Source: Fidelibacterota bacterium (lineage in GTDB: Bacteria > Fidelibacterota > Marinisomatia > SCGC-AAA003-L08 > TS1B11). From it: 5,452 nucleotides of DNA. Below are positions 1 through 5,452 of the stretch, piece by piece. The translations under genes were made by a program, and so were the position numbers. The notes beneath the pieces are model-generated. The model saw only the letters and a program-made list of their open reading frames with translations. It had not been told where the DNA came from and ran no database searches. Location of the stretch: positions 1 to 5,452 of the forward strand of contig JADFMC010000153.1 in the NCBI GenBank assembly GCA_022564085.1, written 5' to 3'. Position 1 is the first letter of the stretch, and each line of letters begins with the position of its first letter.

Positions 1-2286
1 ATGCAGTTGGTTTCCGACTACACCCTGGTGTATGTCCCCGCCCAGCGCCGCAACCCGGTAAAAATCTATGGCCGGGCGGAAGTCGAGGAACGCTGGGGGG
101 TCCCGCCGGAGAAGATGGTTGATTTAATGGGGTTGATGGGCGATTCCTCGGACAATGTGCCCGGTGTGCCCGGTGTAGGGGCCAAAACCGCCCTCAAGCT
201 GGTCCTGCAATATGGCAGCCTGGAAGAAGCGTTGAACCACGCCGACGAGGTGGGTAATAAACGGGCCCGGGAAGGCTTGCAGACCGGCCGGGAACTGGCG
301 TTGCTTTCCAAGGAGTTGGTCACGATAGATTGCCAGGTGCCGTTGGACGTGGATATGGAGGCGCTCAATGTCAAGAATATCGATCCGGTGGCGGGGTCCG
401 AGAAGCTGCAGGAGTACGAGATCAGGGCCATTACGGACGATCTGCTGGCGCTGGCAGGTGAGGCCCCGGCAACGCCGGTGGTACGGCCCAAGAAGCACTA
501 TCAGCTGGTGACCACAGCTCAGCAGTTGGACAGCTTATGTTCCCAATTGTCAGCAGCACCATGGTTCTCCTTTGACCTGGAGACCACCTCCATCAATGCT
601 CTGCAGGCCGAGATTGTGGGGCTGGCCTTCGCCATAGAGCCGCACCACGGTTGGTACGTTCCGGTGCAGTTTCCCGAAAAAGGGACTATCCCGTCCCTGG
701 AACTGGAACAGGTGTTGGCGGCTATAGGTCCCATTCTGGAGGACCCCCAATGCCACATTATCGGGCAGAACATCAAGTATGACCTGCAGGTCATGGCGCG
801 CTACAGCATCGAAGTAAACGGCATCATTTTCGACACCATGATCGGCGCTCACCTGCTGGAACCGGACAACTCCAGCTATAAGCTGGATAACCTTAGTTTG
901 GCGTACCTCAATTATGAAATGGTGCCCATCGAGGAGCTGATCGGGAAGAAGGGCAAAGGCCAACTATCCATGGCGCAGGTGCCGGTGCAGCAGGTGGCCG
1001 AATATGCGGCGGAGGACGCGGATATCGCCGCCATGTTGTATCCGCTTATAAATGAGAGGCTGGTGGAGTTGCATCTCGACGCTACCAACAGCAATCTCGA
1101 AGTGCCGTTGATACCGGTGTTGGCCACCATGGAGCGCAACGGTGTCTTCCTGGACCTGGAACTGCTGGCCAAGATGTCACTGCAGCTGAATGCTGACCTG
1201 AAAGTTTTGGAACAGCGGATCCACGAGACAGCCGGCACCGAGTTCAACATCAATTCCCCCCAACAGCTGGGAGTGGTGCTGTTCGATCAGCTGGGACTGA
1301 AACAGGTCCGCAAGCGCAGCACGGATGTGAACGTCTTGCAGATTCTCCGGCCTAAGCACCCCCTGCCGGGCCTGATCCTGGACTACCGGCTGATCAAGAA
1401 GCTCCAGTCTACTTACATCGACGCCTTCCCCGTCCTGGTACTGCCCGAGACCGGCCGCATACACAGCTCTTTCAACCAGACGGTGGCCGCTACCGGGCGG
1501 CTTTCCAGCACCACCCCCAATTTCCAGAATATCCCCATCCGCACCGAGTTGGGCCGCGAGATTCGCAAAGCCTTTCGGGCCCAGGAACCGGGCTGGGGCA
1601 TTTTTTCGGCGGACTATTCGCAGATCGAACTGCGCGTTATGGCCCACCTGGCCGGTGAGGCGACCCTGATCGAGGCCTTCCTGCACGACCGCGATATCCA
1701 CGCCCTGACGGCCTCCATTGTCTTCGGGGTGCCGCCGGAGGAAGTGACCGCCGACCAGCGCCGGACCGCCAAGGTGGTGAATTTTGGCATCATGTACGGG
1801 GCGGGACCTTTCCGCATGGCCCAGGAGCTGGACATCACCATCCAGGAAGGACGCGAACTGATCAACCGCTATTTCAACACCTACCCCGGTATCCGGCTGT
1901 TCGTCGACCGCCTTTTGCATCAGGCCCGGCAGGACGGCTATGTGTCTACCCTGATGGGCCGCCGCCGCAATGTACCCGGCTTGATGTCCAGTAACCAGCG
2001 GTTGCGCAGCGCCGACGAACGGATGGCGGTTAATACCCCCATCCAGGGTACGGCGGCGGAGCTGATCAAGATCGCCATGATCAAGATTCACCACCGGCTT
2101 AAGGCGGAAGGCTTCCGGGCCAAGATGATCATTCAGGTGCATGACGAGCTGCTGTTCGAGACGCCGGATGAGGAGCTCGAGCGCCTGCGAACAATGGTGA
2201 TCCACGAGATGGAAACTGCCCAGGAGCTGTCGGTGCCGTTGAAAGTGGACACCGGCTACGGCCCCACCTGGTTCGAGGCGCATTGA
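1..2286 (+). CDS. polA: DNA polymerase I, 5'-partial (N-terminal 5' nuclease cut off by the window edge)
   Basis: Pol I fills gaps during excision repair and Okazaki-fragment maturation. The visible 761 residues start within the 5' nuclease. The opening MQLVSD matches the stretch just after the catalytic GDKD motif of the family, so the first Met is probably internal and roughly 140 residues are missing. Residues 40-80 are the helix-three-turn-helix part (GDSSDN with D48 and D51, then GVPGVG). Residues 167-355 are a 3'-5' exonuclease with its ligands present: D192 and E194 (FDLETT), D261 (KYD), and Y335/D339 (YAAED). Proofreading is therefore predicted to work. The polymerase domain has motif A (DYSQIELR, D538, steric gate E543), the O-helix (RRTAK, NFGIMYG; R587, K591, F595, Y599) and motif C (QVHDELLFE, H714, D715, E716). 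Their spacing agrees with E. coli Pol I by a constant offset of 167. F595 sits at the E. coli F762 position. The C-terminus (WFEAH) is complete. No frameshift is seen. Confidence 0.98.
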   Translation: MQLVSDYTLVYVPAQRRNPVKIYGRAEVEERWGVPPEKMVDLMGLMGDSSDNVPGVPGVGAKTALKLVLQYGSLEEALNHADEVGNKRAREGLQTGRELALLSKELVTIDCQVPLDVDMEALNVKNIDPVAGSEKLQEYEIRAITDDLLALAGEAPATPVVRPKKHYQLVTTAQQLDSLCSQLSAAPWFSFDLETTSINALQAEIVGLAFAIEPHHGWYVPVQFPEKGTIPSLELEQVLAAIGPILEDPQCHIIGQNIKYDLQVMARYSIEVNGIIFDTMIGAHLLEPDNSSYKLDNLSLAYLNYEMVPIEELIGKKGKGQLSMAQVPVQQVAEYAAEDADIAAMLYPLINERLVELHLDATNSNLEVPLIPVLATMERNGVFLDLELLAKMSLQLNADLKVLEQRIHETAGTEFNINSPQQLGVVLFDQLGLKQVRKRSTDVNVLQILRPKHPLPGLILDYRLIKKLQSTYIDAFPVLVLPETGRIHSSFNQTVAATGRLSSTTPNFQNIPIRTELGREIRKAFRAQEPGWGIFSADYSQIELRVMAHLAGEATLIEAFLHDRDIHALTASIVFGVPPEEVTADQRRTAKVVNFGIMYGAGPFRMAQELDITIQEGRELINRYFNTYPGIRLFVDRLLHQARQDGYVSTLMGRRRNVPGLMSSNQRLRSADERMAVNTPIQGTAAELIKIAMIKIHHRLKAEGFRAKMIIQVHDELLFETPDEELERLRTMVIHEMETAQELSVPLKVDTGYGPTWFEAH

Positions 2287-2295
2287 AGAAGTGGC

Positions 2296-2310
2296 CCCGC
2301 CGTTGGCGGG
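2296..2310 (+). terminator. Small GC-rich hairpin after polA, possible weak terminator
   Basis: A perfect 6-bp inverted repeat, CCCGCC and GGCGGG, with a GTT loop begins 10 bases after the polA stop. It is followed by only ATTT rather than a run of T, so it is a poor intrinsic terminator by itself. Its position fits a 3'-end structure for the polA transcript. It could equally be part of the repeat-bearing intergenic DNA that follows. Confidence 0.3.
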
Positions 2311-2328
2311 ATTTCCGCTACGCTCCAA

Positions 2329-2370
2329 CAGTTGGCATTAGGCAGTTGGCAGTTGGCAGTAGGCAGTAGC
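2329..2370 (+). repeat. Tandem heptamer array, six copies of CAGTTGG-type unit
   Basis: Six consecutive 7-base units read CAGTTGG, CATTAGG, CAGTTGG, CAGTTGG, CAGTAGG and CAGTAGC. Three are identical and the others differ at one or two positions. The left edge overlaps a short palindrome, CCAAC-A-GTTGG, at 2325-2335. The array lies wholly between polA and the kinase gene. Its sequence is unlike the coding DNA on either side. It resembles the short tandemly repeated heptamers known from the intergenic DNA of some bacteria such as filamentous cyanobacteria. No function can be read from it. Confidence 0.85.
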
Positions 2371-2397
2371 AGGTAAGAGAAATAGGACCTCGCTAAA

Positions 2398-2424
2398 TTG
2401 AACTTGAAACTTGAAACTTACATA
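2398..2424 (+). promoter_or_regulatory. Possible weak sigma70-like promoter for the kinase-alr-nagZ operon
   Basis: TTGAAC at 2398-2403 and TACATA at 2419-2424 resemble -35 and -10 boxes separated by 15 bases, shorter than the usual 17. They lie in the most AT-rich part of the gap before the kinase gene, where an operon promoter would be expected. The -35 candidate overlaps the second heptamer array, so the match may be chance. Confidence 0.17.
2400..2419 (+). repeat. Second short heptamer array, GAAACTT-type unit
   Basis: The stretch reads GAACTT, GAAACTT, GAAACTT: two perfect 7-base copies preceded by a copy missing one A. It begins 29 bases after the first heptamer array, has the same 7-base period and an unrelated sequence. 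It ends 28 bases before the kinase start codon, so it probably lies in or near the promoter or 5' leader of that gene. Confidence 0.7.
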
Positions 2425-2447
2425 CCGGTGACGGGGATTGTAGCAGG

Positions 2448-3440
2448 ATGGCCGGCGACCAGCAGCTGATCAGCATCGACGGCGGCGCCTCCCGCACCCG
2501 GGGGGTGGTGTTCACCACCGGCGGCAGTATATTGCACTATGGTGAAACCGGCGGCGCCTCGCTGTCCCAGCGCGAAGGGGACGCACCACAGGTGTTGGCC
2601 GGCTTCATCAGCGACCTAGCCGCCGCCGCCGGGCTGGAGTTGGATGCTGTGCAGGCTGTAAATATCGGTGTGGCGGGCGTTACCAATCTAGATGGCCGCG
2701 AACGCCTGTTCAAGGAGCTGGACCGGCTGCGGCTCTCTGACCGGGCCCTGGTGACATCGGATGTGGAGGCGGCCTACGAGGTCTGCTGGGGCGACCGTCC
2801 GGGGGTGCTGGCCTGCGTGGGCTCCGGGGCCATTTGCTGGGCTCGCGACAAGGGCGGCAAGACCCATCGCGCCAGCGGCCGGGGGGCGGCTCTGGGGGGT
2901 GATCTGGGCAGCGGCTACTGGATGGGCCGCAACGCCATGGTGCACTTGATAATGAACGAACAAGCCCGGGATGCCGACCTGGACCAGTTGCGCCAGGCGG
3001 TGGTTGATCATTTTAAGGCTGACAACTTCGAAGAGGCTGCCCGCCTGGCGGGAGAAGGCGCCGACCAGGTAAGTACGGTGGCCCAGCTGGGCAAGTTGGT
3101 TTGCCAACTGGCGGAAAGTGGCAACGAAGTGGCATTGGCCAGTGTTCAGGAAGGGACCCAGGGCTTTAGCGAGGATTTGACCCAGGTTATCGATGCGGCC
3201 GGGCTGCGGGCCGCAGAAATGACCATCGGAACTGTGGGATCTGTTATTGAGGGCAGCGCCCTGTTCCGGCACCTGCTGGCTGATGCCATGAGTTACGACT
3301 TCCAAATAAAATGGCAGCCACCTGATCTGGGACCGGTCTTCGGCGCCGGGCTCATAGCCGCCCGGATGAATGGCTGGAAAATCGATTTAGAGGCGCTATT
3401 AAATAACTGGAATGAGAGCCGTGTACGAGCCGTGGGCTGA
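2448..3440 (+). CDS. BadF/BcrA-type ATPase-fold kinase, probable N-acetylglucosamine or N-acetylmuramic acid kinase
   Basis: This 330-residue cytoplasmic protein has the ASKHA sugar-kinase layout. Phosphate-1 loop: ISIDGGASRTRG at residues 8-19, with D11. Probable catalytic aspartate: D105 in the segment LVTSDVEAAY. Phosphate-2 loop: LACVGSGAICWA at 121-132. The family segment GDLGSGYWMG is at 151-160, and an adenosine-contacting GPVFGAGLIA is at 295-304. Length fits bacterial GlcNAc/GlcN/MurNAc kinases. Two motifs depart from the common form: VGSGA where GTGS is usual, and GDLGS where GDEGS is usual. Start: ATG 2448 is the only plausible start before the phosphate loop. Its ribosome site is weak (GGGG at 2433-2436; AGCAGG directly abutting the ATG). 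The gene overlaps alr by 29 bases and shares an operon with a NagZ-type hexosaminidase, which favours an amino sugar from peptidoglycan as substrate. I leave the symbol blank because NagK, MurK and GspK cannot be told apart here. An iron-sulfur dehydratase activator is unlikely, as no paired cysteine ligands are seen. Confidence 0.85.
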   Translation: MAGDQQLISIDGGASRTRGVVFTTGGSILHYGETGGASLSQREGDAPQVLAGFISDLAAAAGLELDAVQAVNIGVAGVTNLDGRERLFKELDRLRLSDRALVTSDVEAAYEVCWGDRPGVLACVGSGAICWARDKGGKTHRASGRGAALGGDLGSGYWMGRNAMVHLIMNEQARDADLDQLRQAVVDHFKADNFEEAARLAGEGADQVSTVAQLGKLVCQLAESGNEVALASVQEGTQGFSEDLTQVIDAAGLRAAEMTIGTVGSVIEGSALFRHLLADAMSYDFQIKWQPPDLGPVFGAGLIAARMNGWKIDLEALLNNWNESRVRAVG

Positions 3441-4530
3441 AATCCACCTGGGGCGGCTGAAGGCCAATTTCAAGCAGGTGAGCCAGCTGGTGGGCAACTC
3501 CAAGGTGCTGGCGGTGGTCAAGGCCGACGGCTACGGCCACGGGATGGTACCGGTGGCCCGGGCGCTGGCTGAGGCTGGTGTGTTTGGCTTTGGTGTGGCC
3601 CTGCTGCCGGAGGCATTGGCGCTGCGCCAGGCGGGGCTGAAACAGCCGGTTCTGCACATGGGCCGTTTTGATCCGGATGACTTGCCACTATATACCCGGC
3701 ACGGCATCACCCCCAGCATACAGTCCCTCACGGACATCCAGCTGTTGGCCGATAGCCACGCGGCCGGCGGCCAGGAGTTCACCGCCCACCTGAAAGTGGA
3801 CACCGGTATGGGCCGGCTGGGGGTCCCCTACGAAGAGGCGGTGCAGGCTCTGGAGGATATCAAAGAGCAGCCGGGCATTAACCTGGAAGGGATATTTACC
3901 CACCTGGCCACCGCCGGAGAGGCCGATCAGAGTTATCTGAGTTACCAGCTGGTACGCTTTAACCAGTTCATCCACCTGGTTCGCAAAATAAGGCTGGAGG
4001 TGGAGTATTTCCACGCCGCCAACAGCAGCGCCATCGTCAAGGATTCGTCCAGCCATTTCAACATGGTGCGGCCCGGTCTGCTGCTCTACGGCGTATCGCC
4101 TTCGCCGGATGTGCGGCCTCCATTCGAGCCGCTGCCGGTGATGGACTTAAAAGCCCCCCTGGTGCTGACGCGGGACTTGAAACGGGGTACGCCGGTGGGC
4201 TACGGCCGTGACTACCGGGCTCCCAAAAAAACCCGTACCGCTGTCCTCCAGATCGGGTATGCCAATGGGCTGCCCATATCGCTGTCAGGCCGGGGCTACG
4301 CGGCTATGGAGGGCCGGGTCTATCCCTTGATCGGACGGATATCCATGGACCTTTGCAACATTGACTTGGCCGGGGACCAGCCTGCGGTGGGCACTGCCGC
4401 CTTACTGTGGGGCTTGGCGGACGATCCCCGGCTGCGGGTGGAACACCAGGCTCAACGGGCCGGGACCATTCCTTATGAATTGCTGGTTCGAATTGGTAAC
4501 CGCGTTGGGAGGAGATATGTGGAGGATTAG
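3412..4530 (+). CDS. alr: Alanine racemase (PLP-dependent)
   Basis: Alr interconverts L- and D-alanine in the cytoplasm and supplies D-alanine for peptidoglycan. At 372 residues it is a normal full-length enzyme. Visible residues: K37, the PLP lysine in AVVKADGYGHG; K128, matching the carbamylated lysine, and R135 in LKVDTGMGRLG; H164 in FTHLATA; R220 in MVRPGLLLYG, which contacts the pyridine nitrogen; Y264, the second catalytic base, in PVGYGRDY; M312 and D313 in GRISMD; and Y355 in TIPYE. Most differ by one position from Geobacillus Alr numbering, so the enzyme should be active. The usual IGYADGY segment reads IGYANGL (281-287), a mild change. The start could be ATG 3412, overlapping the kinase by 29 bases, or GTG 3421; either keeps the domain whole. 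Neither has a strong ribosome site, so translation probably depends on coupling to the kinase gene. Its placement between an amino-sugar kinase and nagZ fits a cell-wall operon. Confidence 0.97.
   Translation: MRAVYEPWAEIHLGRLKANFKQVSQLVGNSKVLAVVKADGYGHGMVPVARALAEAGVFGFGVALLPEALALRQAGLKQPVLHMGRFDPDDLPLYTRHGITPSIQSLTDIQLLADSHAAGGQEFTAHLKVDTGMGRLGVPYEEAVQALEDIKEQPGINLEGIFTHLATAGEADQSYLSYQLVRFNQFIHLVRKIRLEVEYFHAANSSAIVKDSSSHFNMVRPGLLLYGVSPSPDVRPPFEPLPVMDLKAPLVLTRDLKRGTPVGYGRDYRAPKKTRTAVLQIGYANGLPISLSGRGYAAMEGRVYPLIGRISMDLCNIDLAGDQPAVGTAALLWGLADDPRLRVEHQAQRAGTIPYELLVRIGNRVGRRYVED
4507..4514 (+). promoter_or_regulatory. Ribosome binding site of nagZ inside the alr coding sequence
   Basis: GGGAGGAG is the best Shine-Dalgarno match among the starts in this window. 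It lies two bases before ATG 4517, or four counted from the GGAGG core, so the spacing is short. It sits in the last alr codons (G-R-R). It supports ATG 4517 as the nagZ start and a coupled reading of the two genes. Confidence 0.75.
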
Positions 4531-4576
4531 TAGGCTATTACTCCCGGGAATTTTCAGCCTGGTATTGCTGGCCTGT
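4517..4576 (+). other. Lipoprotein signal peptide and lipobox of NagZ
   Basis: Residues 1-20 have a short basic start (R3, R6), a hydrophobic core (LLLPGIFSLVLL) and the lipobox LLAC, with the lipidated cysteine at C20. Position +2 is Val, not Asp. In a diderm using the enterobacterial sorting rule this would send the protein to the outer membrane. A Gln/Pro-rich tether (residues 22-30) precedes the catalytic domain, which starts near residue 41. Confidence 0.85.
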
Positions 4577-5452
4577 GTGCCCACCCAGCGCCAGGCGCCC
4601 CAGCCGAAAATATGGCATGCCAGGCCCGTGCGGGCGGAGGACTTAAACCTTCGCCAGCAGATCGCCCAGATGATCATGGTGCGGGTTGAGGGCTACTATT
4701 ACAGTGGTGATAATAAATATCGCGGGGACCTGGTCAGGTGGGTGGGCCGGGACCAGGTAGGGGGGGTGATCACCTTCCGCGGCAGTGTGGACGGCACCTT
4801 CACCAATCTCCAGGCCTTGCAGCGCCTGTCCCCCGTGCCGCTGCTGGTGGCTTCGGACTTTGAGCGTGGAGTGGGGCAGCAGATACGGGGCGCCACCATG
4901 TTTCCCTCTAATATGGCGGTGGCGGCCACCCACAATGTGCATAACGCCTATGAGCAGGGCCGCATCACTGCCCTGGAATCGAGGGCCATTGGCGTGCATG
5001 TCACCTTCGCGCCGGTGATGGACGTTAATAACAATCCCCGCAATCCGATCATCAACTTCCGGGCCTACAGCGATGACCCGCAGGTGGTGGCAGCCATGGG
5101 GGCCGCCTTCATCCGGGGCGCCCAGGAGCACGGTATTGTGGCCTGCGCCAAGCATTATCCCGGCCACGGCAATACCGCCACCGACAGCCACACCAGCCTG
5201 CCGGTTATTCCGGGCGACCGGGAAGCGCTGGAGGCCATGGAGCTGGCGCCCTTCAAGGCGGCCATCGAGGCCGGGGTGAAAATGATCATGGTGGGACATA
5301 TCGCCGTTCCGGGACTGGACCCCTCCAACCGGGCCGCCAGCCAATCGGCCATGATCACGGAGGATCTGCTGCGGGGCCAGTTCGGTTTCAAGGGATTAAT
5401 TGTAACTGACGGCATGGAAATGAAAGCCATAACCGGGGCCAGCTGGAGCGGC
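4517..5452 (+). CDS. nagZ: GH3 beta-N-acetylhexosaminidase, NagZ type, lipoprotein, 3'-partial
   Basis: The frame is open for 312 codons to the window edge with no stop. GH3 NagZ enzymes cleave GlcNAc from GlcNAc-MurNAc peptidoglycan fragments. The NagZ-specific loop is present: KHYPGHG at 212-218, followed by D223 and H225 (TATDSH), the Asp-His acid/base dyad. The nucleophile is D298 in IVTDGMEMK. Other family marks are FAPVMDVNNNP at 165-174 and NPIIN at 176-180, ending in a YSDDP segment. In the substrate loop, SDFERGVGQ (113-121) replaces the common DQEGGRVQR form. Residues 1-20 are a lipoprotein signal ending in LLAC, so the enzyme is exported and lipid-anchored, as in Bacillus NagZ and unlike the cytoplasmic E. 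coli enzyme. The start overlaps alr by 14 bases. The visible part covers nearly all of the TIM barrel. Whether a C-terminal domain follows, as in Bacillus-type or beta-lactamase-fused forms, is outside the window. A beta-glucosidase is unlikely given the dyad. Confidence 0.93.
   Translation, partial: MWRISRLLLPGIFSLVLLACVPTQRQAPQPKIWHARPVRAEDLNLRQQIAQMIMVRVEGYYYSGDNKYRGDLVRWVGRDQVGGVITFRGSVDGTFTNLQALQRLSPVPLLVASDFERGVGQQIRGATMFPSNMAVAATHNVHNAYEQGRITALESRAIGVHVTFAPVMDVNNNPRNPIINFRAYSDDPQVVAAMGAAFIRGAQEHGIVACAKHYPGHGNTATDSHTSLPVIPGDREALEAMELAPFKAAIEAGVKMIMVGHIAVPGLDPSNRAASQSAMITEDLLRGQFGFKGLIVTDGMEMKAITGASWSG

Noticed and set aside
1177..2328. A 383-codon open frame on the minus strand opposite the polA polymerase domain
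   Set aside because: It mirrors polA codons in GC-rich DNA, and its translation shows no recognisable domain. The + strand carries the well-conserved Pol I motifs throughout.
2329..2419. Possible CRISPR array or attachment site made of the intergenic repeats
   Set aside because: The units are 7 bases long and contiguous, with no unique spacers of 25-40 bases. No cas, integrase or tRNA gene is nearby.
3094..3109. Perfect hairpin AGTTGG-TTTG-CCAACT inside the kinase gene, resembling the CAGTTGG heptamer
   Set aside because: It is a single 6-bp stem within conserved-length coding sequence, with no T run and no tandem copies. Chance is the simplest explanation.
2448..3440. 2-hydroxyacyl-CoA dehydratase or benzoyl-CoA reductase activator (the iron-sulfur branch of the BadF family)
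   Set aside because: The four cysteines (113, 123, 130, 219) do not form the conserved cluster-ligand motif, and no dehydratase subunits are adjacent. The cell-wall neighbours favour a sugar kinase.
4643..5344. A 233-codon minus-strand frame opposite nagZ
   Set aside because: The translation is rich in His and Gly with no family motif, as expected from the antisense of a GC-rich gene. The + strand is a clear GH3 enzyme.
4517..5452. GH3 beta-glucosidase or beta-xylosidase
   Set aside because: The KHYPGHG loop followed by the Asp-His pair is the NagZ-type hallmark and is absent from GH3 beta-glucosidases.

Overview
The window carries four genes, all on the + strand, plus one short repeat-bearing gap. 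It opens inside polA (DNA polymerase I), which lacks its N-terminal part because the sequence starts there. A 161-base gap follows. Then come three overlapping genes: a BadF/BcrA-type ATPase-fold amino-sugar kinase, an alanine racemase (alr), and a GH3 beta-N-acetylhexosaminidase of the NagZ type. The NagZ protein has a lipoprotein signal peptide and runs off the right edge.

Region by region: bases 1-2286 encode the end of the 5' nuclease, a proofreading exonuclease with its metal ligands present, and a complete polymerase domain. Bases 2287-2447 hold a small GC-rich hairpin and two different arrays of 7-base repeats. The kinase (2448-3440) overlaps alr (3412-4530) by 29 bases. alr overlaps nagZ (4517 to the edge) by 14 bases, with a strong ribosome binding site inside alr. 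These overlaps suggest one translationally coupled operon, separate from polA.

The three downstream genes share a cell-wall theme. The lipid-anchored NagZ would release GlcNAc from peptidoglycan fragments outside the cytoplasm. The kinase could phosphorylate the imported amino sugar. Alr makes D-alanine for new peptidoglycan. This resembles the murein-sugar salvage of Bacillus and Clostridium, where NagZ is exported and MurK acts inside. The substrate of the kinase is inferred, not shown.

The organism is a bacterium with fairly GC-rich genes, and codon use looks similar across all four. The phylum cannot be fixed from the sequence. The divergent GH3 lipoprotein and the heptamer-repeat intergenic DNA would fit an uncultured lineage, but this is only an impression. 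I saw no mobile element, CRISPR array, RNA gene or defence system. Most of the window is ordinary housekeeping sequence. The points most worth a second look are the heptamer arrays and the kinase-alr-NagZ lipoprotein cluster.
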